This document shows positions 1-8,718 of a stretch of 64,000 nt of DNA, piece after piece; the first letter of the stretch is position 1; the number at the start of each line of letters is the position of its first letter. Location of the stretch: assembly GCF_001315105.1 (NCBI RefSeq), contig NZ_BAZR01000010.1, positions 89,858 through 153,857 on the forward strand. The letters run 5' to 3'. Position numbers and translations under genes: made by a program. The DNA is from Paenibacillus sp. JCM 10914. Lineage in GTDB: Bacteria; Bacillota; Bacilli; Paenibacillales; Paenibacillaceae. The notes beneath the pieces were generated by a model. It was not told the origin of the DNA. It saw only the letters and a list, made by a program, of their open reading frames with translations, and did no database searches.

Positions 1-1185
1 AGAATAACGATGATTGATAGCTTAAGAGGATTTGCACTATTCGGCATTTTTCTAGTCAATATTAGTTTTTTTACAACATCGCTCCAGACCATTTCTTTCG
101 GAGCTGAGTTATGGTCAGGCTGGCACAATGAATTACTAATGCTGTTGCGAGGAGTTCTGATCGATGGAAAATTCATTCTGATTTTTTCTTTTCTATTTGG
201 TTTTGGGATGGTTCTGCTACAGGAGAGCAGTCTGGCCAAGGGGAGGAGTTTCACCCGCATCTATGTTCGAAGGCTAACCGCATTGCTTCTAATCGGATTG
301 GTTCATGGCATCTTGATCTGGTTCGGGGATATTCTGATTCATTACGCTATACTTGGCTTGCTACTGCTATTATTTCAACGCTGCAAACCGCTAACACTCC
401 TGATCTGGTCCATCATACTGTTGCTCCTTGTTCCGGTGCTATTTGCTGGTTTCAGTCTGCTCGGTCCTTCTGGATCAAATGCATATGAAGCACTAAGCAA
501 AGAAGACGTTCACCAGATGGGCGTATTCTACCAGGAGCGGGATGCTGCTATTTACGGGGAGGGGACCATCGGTCAAATTATCGTCCAGCGACTGAATGAT
601 TTCATCAGCTCCTTGTTTAACATGCTGGTTTTTTATCCGCAAATATTGGGGATGTTCTTGCTGGGGGCTTATTTCTGCAAGCAACGTATGCTGCATGAGG
701 TTCAGAAGAACCGCAAGCGCCTTGTGAGTCTTGTCCTGCTTGGGGGTAGCGTTGGTCTGGCACTTCAACTGGTGATGTCACTATCGGATGGACTTCCATC
801 CTGGGCGGAGGCGGTTACCTTGTTCGTAGGTGCGCCGCTCCTGACCATCGCTTACATCGGAGGGTTTGCACTTTTATACTATAATAAATCCTGGCACAGG
901 GTGATGTATTGGCTATGCTATCCAGGGAAAATGGCCTTCACCAACTATTTGCTTCAATCGATTCTGTGTGGACTGCTCTTCTACAGTTATGGTCTGGGAT
1001 GGTATGGAACCATTGAACCGTTGGGACAGGCGCTGATTGTCTTTGTTATTTTTGCAATGCAAGTTATGTTTAGTAGACTGTGGCTGAAGCGTCTTCCCAT
1101 CGGCCCCTTTGAATATTGCTGGCGTCTGTTCACGTATTGGGGGAAGCCGGTGAAATCCGGACAGAAGGTGAATATCCGCTCCTGA
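1..1185 (+). CDS. DUF418 family membrane protein (5' end outside window)
   Basis: The frame is open from base 1, before the first ATG at base 10. The protein enters with RITMIDSLRGFALFGIFLVN, the usual N-terminal signature of DUF418/YeiB-type membrane proteins, which normally has residues before it. The real start is therefore probably just upstream of the window. About eight hydrophobic segments follow. The C-terminal half has the DUF418 pattern: GKMAFTNYLLQS near residue 305, then an aromatic-rich stretch ending in GPFEYCWRLFTYW. Family members are polytopic inner-membrane proteins of unclear, possibly transport, function. The next gene is separated by a long leader, so it is not in an operon with aroF. 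Confidence 0.85.
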   Translation, partial: RITMIDSLRGFALFGIFLVNISFFTTSLQTISFGAELWSGWHNELLMLLRGVLIDGKFILIFSFLFGFGMVLLQESSLAKGRSFTRIYVRRLTALLLIGLVHGILIWFGDILIHYAILGLLLLLFQRCKPLTLLIWSIILLLLVPVLFAGFSLLGPSGSNAYEALSKEDVHQMGVFYQERDAAIYGEGTIGQIIVQRLNDFISSLFNMLVFYPQILGMFLLGAYFCKQRMLHEVQKNRKRLVSLVLLGGSVGLALQLVMSLSDGLPSWAEAVTLFVGAPLLTIAYIGGFALLYYNKSWHRVMYWLCYPGKMAFTNYLLQSILCGLLFYSYGLGWYGTIEPLGQALIVFVIFAMQVMFSRLWLKRLPIGPFEYCWRLFTYWGKPVKSGQKVNIRS

Positions 1186-1247
1186 TCGGAGACAGTGCTC
1201 ATTCATATCTTTATTACATCAAAGCACGCAAGCTTTAAATAAAATGG

Positions 1248-1277
1248 TTGCAATTTCGTTTGCGAATGTAATACAAT
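1248..1277 (+). promoter_or_regulatory. Predicted sigma-A promoter of the T-box leader
   Basis: A -35 box TTGCAA (1248-1253) and a -10 box TACAAT (1272-1277) are separated by 18 bp. Transcription would start near 1284, just before the T-box leader folds. Position and match to consensus are the only evidence. Confidence 0.5.
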
Positions 1278-1283
1278 GCTTCT

Positions 1284-1592
1284 TAATTGATCGAGCACGA
1301 TATATTCCAACAAGCGATGATGGAAAGAGTAAGCGATAGAACGTTCCTGACAGGAAAGGGTGGCCACCGACTGAGAGCGCCCGGGCGAAGGTTCTTCTGC
1401 TGAAGTTCATTCCGGAGCTGGTATGCTGATCGTTTGCATGTTGATGCAGACTGTAGGTTTACCCGTTATCCTTGCGTTAAAAGGCTCAAGTGAGATGTGT
1501 TTACGTATTGCGTATTTAATTGGCATATCTAATAAGGGTGGTACCACGACTCCTCGTCCCTTTCCGGGCGGGGGGTCTTTTTTGTTTTTATA
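1284..1592 (+). ncRNA. T-box leader RNA upstream of aroF
   Basis: The T-box core AGGGTGGTACCACG lies at 1535-1548. It is followed directly by a terminator helix whose arms are about 1548-1559 and 1566-1577 (12 pairs including G-U), then a T-run. Upstream, Stem I features are visible: AAGAGTA at about 1325-1331, a distal GGTGG/GACTGAGAG segment at 1360-1376, and TTCCGGAGCTG closing near 1420. Known role: uncharged tRNA pairs with the specifier codon and with the T-box bulge, stabilising an antiterminator. The codon after the Stem I strand, TTC at about 1395-1397, would specify Phe, which fits an aromatic pathway gene. That specifier assignment is tentative; the T-box class is clear. Confidence 0.88.
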
Positions 1593-1624
1593 TACTAGAT
1601 GACAAGGTGAAGGAGAGATTCTGT

Positions 1625-2694
1625 ATGAGTCAAGGACGTTTAGAAGAATTAAGAACGGGGCTGGATTCCGTTAACCTGGAGCTGTTGAAGCTATTGTCGG
1701 AGCGCGCTCGCATCGTTCAGGAGATCGGTCAGGAGAAAGAGAAGCAAGGGGTGCCCGATTTCGATCCGGTACGTGAGAAGAAGATGCTGGATGCCTTGAT
1801 TGAGAACAACCAAGGACCTTTTGATAATGAAACGGTACGGCATTTGTTTAAACAGATTTTTCAAGCGTCACTGAAGCTGCAGCAGGTGGATCATAAGAAG
1901 CATTTGCTGGTCAGCCGGAAGAAGAAGCAGGAGGATACGCTGATTCAGCTTGGAAACACGGTAATTGGCGGCGCTACGCCGGTGATGATTGCGGGACCCT
2001 GTTCGGTGGAAAGCTATGAGCAAGTGCGCCAGGTGGCGGCAGCTCTGAAGGAAGCGGGCATTACCGTGATGCGCGGAGGCGCGTTCAAGCCGAGAACCTC
2101 GCCTTACGATTTTCAGGGATTGGGTGTCGAAGGTTGAAGATCCTGAAGGAAGTGGCATCCGAGTTCGGGCTGAAGACCATCAGCGAAATTGTGGACCCTG
2201 CCCATATCGAGCTGGCATGCGAATATATCGACGTCATTCAGATCGGCGCGCGGAATATGCAGAACTTTGAACTGTTAAAAGCCGCGGGCGACGTGAAGAC
2301 GCCGGTTCTTCTGAAACGCGGGCTTGCGGCGACGATCGATGAGTTCGTGCACGCTGCCGAATACATCGTATCCCGTGGCAATACGCAGGTCATGCTGATC
2401 GAACGCGGGATTCGGACGTATGAGAAGGCCACAAGAAACACGCTGGACATCTCGGCCGTGCCGATTCTGAAGCAGGAGACCCATCTGCCGGTACTGGTCG
2501 ATGTGACCCACTCCACCGGACGGAAAGACATTCTGGCACCTTGTGCCAGAGCAGCACTGGCGGCTGGTGCCGACGGCGTGATGGTGGAGGTTCATCCCGA
2601 TCCCGCCACCGCATTGTCCGATGCGGCGCAGCAGCTGAACATTCCGGAATTCCATGATTTCCTGGCGAATGTGAAGAAGTCCGGGTTGATGTAA
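1625..2694 (+). CDS. aroF: Bifunctional chorismate mutase/DAHP synthase, frameshifted at about 2134
   Basis: Makes 3-deoxy-D-arabino-heptulosonate 7-phosphate, the first shikimate pathway step, with a fused chorismate mutase that probably acts as a feedback sensor. Residues 1-85 form an AroQ-type helical mutase ([27 protein letters not shown]). The rest is a type I beta DAHP synthase with [36 protein letters not shown] and [11 protein letters not shown]. The ATG at 1625 has an AAGGAG site and the expected N terminus; the frame runs upstream into the T-box and is not used. The frame stops at 2135 in GGTTGA. Adding one T restores [16 protein letters not shown] and the remaining 186 residues are intact, so one base is missing. 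Expression is controlled by the T-box leader. Confidence 0.93.
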
Positions 2695-2704
2695 CGAACT
2701 GGGG

Positions 2705-2726
2705 GAGGCCGTTTCGGCCTCTTTTT
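2705..2726 (+). terminator. Rho-independent terminator of aroF
   Basis: GAGGCCG (2705-2711), a TTT loop and CGGCCTC (2715-2721) are followed by a T-run, 10 bp after the aroF stop. Confidence 0.85.
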
Positions 2727-2764
2727 CCGAGCAGCTTCAAATGAGGAAACAGGAGGGGGTTGTC

Positions 2765-3637
2765 ATGGCGGATTTTGAATGGTATAGAAGTTTCTGCGCT
2801 ATCTATAGGTTTAATTCGGTTTCCGAAGCGGCAAAGGCCCGTATGATGACGCAGCCGGCGATGAGTCAGCATTTGGCTGCGTTGGAGGCCGAGGTAGGAG
2901 AGCCGCTGTTTACTCGCACGACCAGGAGCATGGTGCCGACCGAACGGGGCAAGGAGTTGTATTCGCAGCTCGCTCCCTTGATCGAGTCTTTGGAAGAGAC
3001 AACGATGCGTTTTCAATCGGCCGCGACGCCTTCGCCTACCATGATCAAGATCGGAGCCGCACACGAGTTTTTTGCTGAAAAAATCCTTCCTCAGCTCCAT
3101 GCACTAGACATCTGTACGCTCTCGCAATTGGGCACGGCGGACCAACTGCTGGAATGGTTGAAGGGAGACGCATTAGATCTTATCGTGACCTCCCAAAGGG
3201 TTCATAGTGCAGGAATCGAATACGTGAAGTTGATGGAGGAAGAGTTTGTGCTGGTTGCACCGAGTCAGCTTCAAGTACCTCCGCTTACGGACGCTAAGCA
3301 GAAAGAGGAATGGCTGTCGGCCCAGAGTTGGATTAGCTACGGATTGGAATTGCCCATTATTCGGCGAATATGGAGAGAACATTTCAAGAAACGTCCGTTG
3401 CTCAGACCCGTTCATATAATTCCGAATTTACACATGATTCTGAGGGCGGTTGAGCAAGGTGCAGGACTGAGTGTAGTCCCAACTTATCTGATTGGCAGCT
3501 CTGTAACGGAAGGTAGATCCCAATTGATATTCGAGGAGTTGAAGGTGAGTAACGAAATCTTTATGGCATATCAAACCAAACACAAACATCTGCCTTCGCT
3601 TCACACGATGATGACCCGACTACGAGAAAATATATAA
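2765..3637 (+). CDS. LysR family transcriptional regulator
   Basis: The winged helix-turn-helix is at residues about 3-62 (WYRSFCAIYRFNSVSEAAKARMMTQPAMSQHLAALEAEVGEPLFTRTTR), followed by a periplasmic-binding-like effector domain. The length of 290 residues is normal. ATG 2765 is chosen because AGGAGGGGG lies 5 bp upstream; the ATG at 2741 has no such site. It is co-directional with the SDR gene that starts 105 bp downstream, a plausible target. The effector is unknown. Confidence 0.85.
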   Translation: MADFEWYRSFCAIYRFNSVSEAAKARMMTQPAMSQHLAALEAEVGEPLFTRTTRSMVPTERGKELYSQLAPLIESLEETTMRFQSAATPSPTMIKIGAAHEFFAEKILPQLHALDICTLSQLGTADQLLEWLKGDALDLIVTSQRVHSAGIEYVKLMEEEFVLVAPSQLQVPPLTDAKQKEEWLSAQSWISYGLELPIIRRIWREHFKKRPLLRPVHIIPNLHMILRAVEQGAGLSVVPTYLIGSSVTEGRSQLIFEELKVSNEIFMAYQTKHKHLPSLHTMMTRLRENI

Positions 3638-3741
3638 ATAAATTTATAAATTAATGGTTATTTCATAATTTGTTTTATGTATGGAGCTACCATTAGAATG
3701 GGGGTGAGTCATTTAAGTTAAACATGAGGAGGAGTTCACAT

Positions 3742-4641
3742 ATGAAGGTGTTTGTTACAGGTGCAACCGGATATATCGGCGGCTCAGTCGCGAAGATGCT
3801 GCTGGACTCAGGTCATATCGTGTATGGCTTGGTGCGCAATCCGGACAAAATAGATGCGCTTAAGGAGCTTGGCATCGAGCCTGTCCTTGGAACGCTGGAG
3901 GATACGGACATGCTGACTCAGTACGCTCAAATCAGCGATGCGGTCGTTCATACGGCAGACTCGGATCATCGCATGGCAGTGGAGACGTTCATTGCGGCTT
4001 TACGCGGCAGCGGTAAACCGTTCTTGCATACCTCCGGTTCCAGCGTGGTTGGTGATGATGCAAGAGGAGACATTGTCAGCCAGCAAATTTATGATGAAGA
4101 GACCCCGTTCACCCCGATGGATATTCGGGAAGATCGGGTTGCTATCAATAACCGGGTGCGCAGGGCAGGGATTGATGATGGGGTCCGAAGCGTTGTGATG
4201 GTTCCTTCCATGATTTATGGCGATGCGCTTGGTTTACCCACGGACAGTGATCAATTGCCCCAGATTATACGGAAGTCCCGCGAGATGGGGGCAGGCGTTC
4301 ATGTAGGAACAGGAGTCAATCGCTGGTCGAACGTTCACATACGGGACTTGGCAAAGCTATATGTGCTGGCTCTGGAGAAGGCACCGTCGGCTTCTTACTT
4401 CTTTGCTGAAAACGGCGAGGAATCCTACGGAGATATTGCAAGGTCCGTCAGCTGGGCCCTTGGATTTGAAGGGAGAACGCACTCCTGGCCGGCAGAGGAT
4501 GCGATAGCTGAGCTAGGAGATTGGGCACGGTTCGCCATTGCTTCCAACAGTCGAGTGCGCGCAGTTCACGCCCGGAATCTGCTCGGCTGGCAGCCTGTAG
4601 AAGAATCATTGCCGGACTGGATCAGAACACATCTGAAATAG
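3742..4641 (+). CDS. Atypical/extended SDR: NAD(P)-binding epimerase-like protein
   Basis: The N terminus is a Rossmann fold with the nucleotide-binding motif VTGATGYIGG at residues 5-14. The family-typical ASP/GSSV strand (LHTSGSSVVGD near residue 100) and VPSMIYG follow. The protein is 299 residues. The start at 3742 has a GAGGAGGAG site. Where the catalytic YxxxK of classical or extended SDRs would be expected (around residues 125-145) I see no Tyr-x3-Lys, only RVAINNRVRRAG. It may therefore be an atypical, sensor-like or ether-cleaving SDR. It follows a LysR gene on the same strand. Confidence 0.8.
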   Translation: MKVFVTGATGYIGGSVAKMLLDSGHIVYGLVRNPDKIDALKELGIEPVLGTLEDTDMLTQYAQISDAVVHTADSDHRMAVETFIAALRGSGKPFLHTSGSSVVGDDARGDIVSQQIYDEETPFTPMDIREDRVAINNRVRRAGIDDGVRSVVMVPSMIYGDALGLPTDSDQLPQIIRKSREMGAGVHVGTGVNRWSNVHIRDLAKLYVLALEKAPSASYFFAENGEESYGDIARSVSWALGFEGRTHSWPAEDAIAELGDWARFAIASNSRVRAVHARNLLGWQPVEESLPDWIRTHLK

Positions 4642-4700
4642 GTTTTGAGGCCGTCCCATGGCCATTCGTGTCGCTTCAATAGAACAATGTTTGAAATCAA

Positions 4701-4748
4701 GTCAAAGCGGTGATCAGGATATTATTCCTGCACCGCTTTGACTTTGGT
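4701..4748 (+). terminator. Terminator hairpin after the SDR gene
   Basis: The 12-bp arms GTCAAAGCGGTG (4701-4712) and CACCGCTTTGAC (4731-4742) enclose an inner CAGGA/TCCTG helix, with TTTGGTTT after. The rest of the 4642-4944 gap shows only a cre-like site. Confidence 0.7.
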
Positions 4749-4874
4749 TTGCTTAAACAGCAGGGCATCAGTACAACGTAGTGTTGAGGAACATGTACTA
4801 CAGGGAGCGGCAGCGTAGGAAAACACATGCGATCTGAAAAAACCGCATGTAAACCAAAGCGGATTCATTGTATT

Positions 4875-4890
4875 ATGAAAGCGCTTTACG
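4875..4890 (+). promoter_or_regulatory. Imperfect CcpA cre-like site
   Basis: ATGAAAGCGCTTTAC (from 4875) has the AAAGCGCTTT core of a catabolite-response element but deviates at the last two consensus positions. It lies about 60 bp upstream of a sugar-binding lipoprotein gene, where carbon catabolite control would be expected. Confidence 0.45.
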
Positions 4891-4950
4891 GTATTGGACC
4901 TAAAGCATCTTGGCTAGTGATCCTCAAGTATATGGAAGGAAGCGATGTCG

Positions 4951-6509
4951 ATGAGAACAAAATGGGGTTTGGTTTTGATAAGTGCGCTGATTGCTGTTAC
5001 GGCGGTTGGCTGCGGTTCGAAGACGAGTGATGATGGGGCCGCCGGCGCTGCGGCCGACGGAAAGCTGTCCTTCACGATGTCGATGGCGACGAGCGGCAAC
5101 AAACATGCAGAACGCTCGAAAGACGTGAATGAGGAGAAGTGGGTCAAGGAACTGGAGACTTTAACGAATACGGATATTCAGCTCACGATGTTTCCACTCA
5201 AAGACTTTGATAGCAAAATGACGTTGATGTTTGCCTCCAATGACATTCCGGACGTGGTTCAGAATGTTGGCGGAGCCACAAGCAGAGGGATGTCCGGATC
5301 TGTTGAAGCAGGCGTCTTCATGCCGCTCGATGACCTGCTGAAGGAGCATGCGCCCAATTTGATGAGCGCTGTACCTGAAGCCGCATGGCAGGAAACGAGT
5401 GTCGATGGCAAAATCTACGGTATCCCGGCATGGTTGTCAAACCCATCGAGACGAGCCTTGTTCGTTCGTACCGATCTGTTGGAGAAGACGGGGTTGTCCG
5501 CGCCCCAGACCGTGGAAGAATTTCTGGACGTGATGCGCGCGATGAAGAAGGAAGGCGTTGAATTCCCTTACCAGATGCGGGAGAATTTTAAGTATGCGGA
5601 TACGATACTGGGTGCATTCGATGTATTGCCGTCACAGTTCGAGCTGCAAAACGGAGAGGTCGTGCCCAAGTTCTTCGACGTAGAGAATATGACGAAAGCG
5701 CTGGAGACGTATAAGACGATGTATGATGAAGGCCTGATTCCCAAGGATTTTGCTACACTGACTTCGAGCGACTATGGCAAAAATATCGAGAGCGGCAAGT
5801 CCGGCATGTGGTCGGCCAATGCCCAGGCGCTCGCGGATTTCCGCGGCAAGATGAGAAACGCCATCCCTGAAGCTCAGGTCGACATTATCGCCTCGCCCAA
5901 AGGGCCGGAGAATGTGGGAGGTCATCTCTTGTATTCCAGCATCAATACCTCGTACTACATCAACAACAAGGTATCGGAAGAGAAGGCGATCGGCATCATT
6001 AAGTTCTTTGACTGGATGTTGACGCCGGAAGCAGAGACGTACTTCTCGTTCGGTCTCGAAGGGGAAACCTATACGAAGGAGAACGGTGAGATCAAGTACG
6101 AAGTGCCGACGACGTCCGAAGGCATGGATGAGGATCGGTTCCGCGCTATGTTCTGGTTTGTCCATGATATGGTATATAACAAGGCACGAGAAGGATTGAC
6201 GGAAGACGGGCAGGCCATGATGGCATTTATGGATGACGTTGTTTTTAAAGAAGGCCTGGGCTCCATTCGCTTCTCCCCGGCGCTGGATGCCTACGCGAAA
6301 TACCCGGATGCAGCACCACAGGGCGATGATGTCGGACCGAAATTGATTCTCGATCATATGATCAAGATGATCTATGGCAGGGAACCGATCTCGGATTGGC
6401 CGAAAGTAATTGAAGAGTATAAGAGCAAGGGCGGAGAGAGATCATCAAGGAAGCTACGGCGCGTTATAACGAAGGAACAGGCGCCGTTGTTACAGAGAAT
6501 CTGAAGTAA
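4951..6509 (+). CDS. Extracellular solute-binding lipoprotein (LipO-like), frameshifted near 6446
   Basis: Probable glycan-binding component of an ABC importer, anchored outside the membrane. The signal peptide MRTKWGLVLISALIAVTAVGC ends in a lipobox Cys. The mature part has the PDVVQNVG, GKIYGIPAW and DLLEKTGL patterns of large type-1 sugar-binding proteins. The start at 4951 gives better spacing from GGAAGGA than the ATG at 4945. As read, the frame ends at 6504 with an arginine-rich tail. Adding one base near 6446 (GGAGAGAG) restores EIIKEATARYNEGTGAVVTENLK and a stop at 6507, so one base is probably missing. There are no permease genes beside it. The gene 29 bp downstream is a uronate-isomerase-like enzyme, hinting at uronate-containing ligands (inference). 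Confidence 0.87.
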
Positions 6510-6537
6510 TGGCATTTTCAGTGGAGGAGATGTGGAC

Positions 6538-7743
6538 ATGATCCTGCAAGGAAGCCGCGAAGACGCTATCCATTTCTTCAATCGTATCATGGAGCAGCCT
6601 GTTTTCGACACACATACGCATCTGGTAGGTGATCGACTGGCCGCTCGCGATTTCTGGGAGATTGCGCATTACTTCTGGCTGAATCGGGAGCTGCAGGCCG
6701 GAGGTTATCCGGCAGATGCCGAGAAGCTATCTGAAGCAGAGCGGATTGCTGCTTTCCTAGAGGCATATCAGTCTACGAGAAGCACGCTGATGAATGGGGT
6801 GTTCACTTCCATTATGCGTGAGTTATACAATATCGAGATGAAGGATGAGGCTTCTGTCCGCGAAGCGATTGCGGCAGTTAAGCATTCCTCTGACGATGAG
6901 GGATGGGCGCAGAGAGTGGCTGACCGGATGAATATCCGCCGGTTTGTCGTGAACCATCCCGAACATGCCGCTTTTCAGGGAATGCGTGAGGATGCCGTGC
7001 TGATTCCACGGATAGACGGCATCCTCAATCCATGGGTGGATCGCGTGATGAAGTCGGGGGACCGTGCGAAGGCGTTCTCCGAGGTAAGGGATGAGATAGA
7101 CCGGAAGCTCGGCGAGTATAAAGCAGCCGGACGGCCGGGGATTATGACAACGCTGCCGCGATACGAAGCGAGTGCGCATATCCGCCGTGAGATTGACGTT
7201 ACAAGCGATCGCGATCAGGTATTGATGGAACTGCTTCATGCGATCTGTACCGCTGCCGAGCGAAATGGTCTGTTGGTTCAATTCTTCCTCGGCGTGGAGC
7301 GTTCATGGTGCGGCACGGCGGTACCGGTCAATGACACGGAGCGGATCCTGAAGCTGGCCGGTTTGTTCGAGACGTACCGCTGTTCATTCGAACTGGTCCT
7401 GGCATCGGAGTTGAACAATCTGGACGCGGTGCAGGCGGCCTGGAATTTTCCAAACGTTCATGTCGGCGGCATGTGGTGGTTCAATTTCCGGGCGAGCACA
7501 TACAGGGACAGCATGCAGTACCGTCTGGAAGCACTACCGGCAAGCAAGAGCTCGGTTATCGTCTCCGATGCCCGCTGCATGGAGTGGAGTTACGGCAAGA
7601 TCCTGCTCGTGAAGAAGCTGGCGGCCGAGTTCCTGTGGGAGCGAATGAACGCAGGTTGGATTGACGAGGACACGGCGCTCCATACCGCGAGCGAGTGGTT
7701 CTATGCGAGTGCGATGAGACGGTATGGCGTGGAAGAAAGTTGA
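6538..7743 (+). CDS. Glucuronate isomerase-like (UxaC/amidohydrolase-fold) protein
   Basis: It resembles uronate isomerase, which interconverts hexuronates and fructuronate or tagaturonate. It shows the metal-binding FDTHTHL near residue 24, and NVHVGGMWWFNFRAS plus VSDARCMEWSYGK in the C-terminal third, matching the UxaC GGMWWFND and TDSR regions. At 401 residues it is shorter than typical UxaC (about 465) and diverged, so the exact substrate is open. ATG 6538 has GGAGGAG 8 bp upstream; a GTG at 6532 is the alternative. It is probably cotranscribed with the binding lipoprotein upstream. Confidence 0.72.
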   Translation: MILQGSREDAIHFFNRIMEQPVFDTHTHLVGDRLAARDFWEIAHYFWLNRELQAGGYPADAEKLSEAERIAAFLEAYQSTRSTLMNGVFTSIMRELYNIEMKDEASVREAIAAVKHSSDDEGWAQRVADRMNIRRFVVNHPEHAAFQGMREDAVLIPRIDGILNPWVDRVMKSGDRAKAFSEVRDEIDRKLGEYKAAGRPGIMTTLPRYEASAHIRREIDVTSDRDQVLMELLHAICTAAERNGLLVQFFLGVERSWCGTAVPVNDTERILKLAGLFETYRCSFELVLASELNNLDAVQAAWNFPNVHVGGMWWFNFRASTYRDSMQYRLEALPASKSSVIVSDARCMEWSYGKILLVKKLAAEFLWERMNAGWIDEDTALHTASEWFYASAMRRYGVEES

Positions 7744-7795
7744 AGGTACACGATGTAATGATTTCACTATGTGAAAAATTCATATTGGATTGAAA

Positions 7796-7840
7796 GATAA
7801 GAAAGAGCCGTGATCTAACGATCAGCGGCTCTTTCTTATC
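7796..7840. terminator. Bidirectional terminator between convergent genes
   Basis: The 15-bp perfect arms GATAAGAAAGAGCCG (7796-7810) and CGGCTCTTTCTTATC (7826-7840) enclose an inner TGATC/GATCA pair. A/T tracts on both sides suit termination in either direction. Confidence 0.85.
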
Positions 7841-7877
7841 GTAAACCAGATTAATGGGCAAGCCAATCGCCTAAGGA

Positions 7878-8354
7878 TTAACGCTTGAAGGCATCGGTTC
7901 GAGCAACCAGGGCATACTCCTGCGTGCGGTCCTTCCAGTTACATATGATTTTGAATCCTCTTAGGGTTGCACCGGTCTCATAGTCTCTGAATTGTGAGCT
8001 TAAACTTACAGCCCAGTTCTCATCAAGCACGAAACTTCCGCGCCCGTTAAGGATTTCGATATCGACATCGGTTATGGTATTTCGGTACTTGAGCGTTCCA
8101 TCTACTCCCAGTAGATAATCCGTAATCTCGCAGGTTGTCGGTGTATGGTTCCCGAAATCGAGCTCGATCGTGTCACCGAGTCTAATATACGGGATGGCAT
8201 GTTCGGACTCCTTGAGCAACGATTGGAATAATGCGGTGTCCTCTGGTCCGATACGCTCATCAACGAGTCTTGAAGCAACCGGTATTTCAGTTTCATGATG
8301 CGTGGCGTCGAGAGGTATGGGTGTGACTTCTTCCGTACTGCAAGCCGAGCACAA
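7878..8354 (-). CDS. Hypothetical lipoprotein, start uncertain
   Basis: I do not recognise the family. The product is about 160 residues, mostly polar and beta-rich, after a lipoprotein signal. From 8411 down to 8340 the same frame reads VVITKITSGLLIFICCTFLLCSAC, a hydrophobic segment ending in a lipobox Cys, but this stretch has no ATG or GTG. TTG 8354 lies inside the signal and is only the first listed start. Either a CTG near 8384 is used, or one base is missing in the A4 run around 8396 so that a TTG or ATG further upstream serves. It probably sits on the outer face of the membrane. Confidence 0.6.
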   Translation of the reverse strand: MCSACSTEEVTPIPLDATHHETEIPVASRLVDERIGPEDTALFQSLLKESEHAIPYIRLGDTIELDFGNHTPTTCEITDYLLGVDGTLKYRNTITDVDIEILNGRGSFVLDENWAVSLSSQFRDYETGATLRGFKIICNWKDRTQEYALVARTDAFKR

Positions 8355-8482
8355 GAGAAAGGTGCAGCAGATGAATATAAGCAGGCCACTCGTTATTTTG
8401 GTGATAACAACGGAAAGGATAAGTCAGGTTCCAACATGCACTTAGGATGTACAAGGAATTCTTCTCACCATTCCAAATCGGA

Positions 8483-8545
8483 AATGTTCATCATGAAAGC
8501 AAGAAACGATTGAGTATGCTGACATTTTTTCTTGCGGCTTTTTTT
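8483..8545 (+). promoter_or_regulatory. Possible leader peptide plus attenuator hairpin upstream of the exporter
   Basis: A short ORF encodes MFIMKARND and stops at 8511-8513. Its GCA AGA AAC codons form the left arm GCAAGAAA (8499-8506) of a hairpin closed by TTTCTTGC (8528-8535). The sequence after it is GGC and a T7 run. In Bacillus subtilis bmrCD, a short leader peptide and a terminator couple translation stress to exporter expression, and the exporter downstream here is of that type. A plain terminator is the alternative. The remainder of 8546-8710 holds a GAAGGAGGA site without a matching start codon. Confidence 0.4.
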
Positions 8546-8718
8546 ATTTAGGATATTATATTTTCTTATGTCAACTTTTGAATAAATGATGTTGCTATTG
8601 AAGAAGGAGGACTAATTTTTTTATAGAAACTAATAAGATGGGAGTATCACAGCAAAGGATGGAAGGGGGAAGTAGTTGGCAGAGAACCTAACAATTAGAC
8701 AGGAAGTGATATGGGACA

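Noticed and set aside
2130..2140. Programmed -1 frameshift in aroF
   Set aside because: GGTTGA is not a slippery heptamer, no stimulatory structure was evident, and at least eleven other genes show the same one-base loss, so sequence error is simpler.
4827..5030. Small ORF upstream of the 4951 binding-protein gene
   Set aside because: It overlaps the signal-peptide region in another frame, has no ribosome site and resembles no protein.
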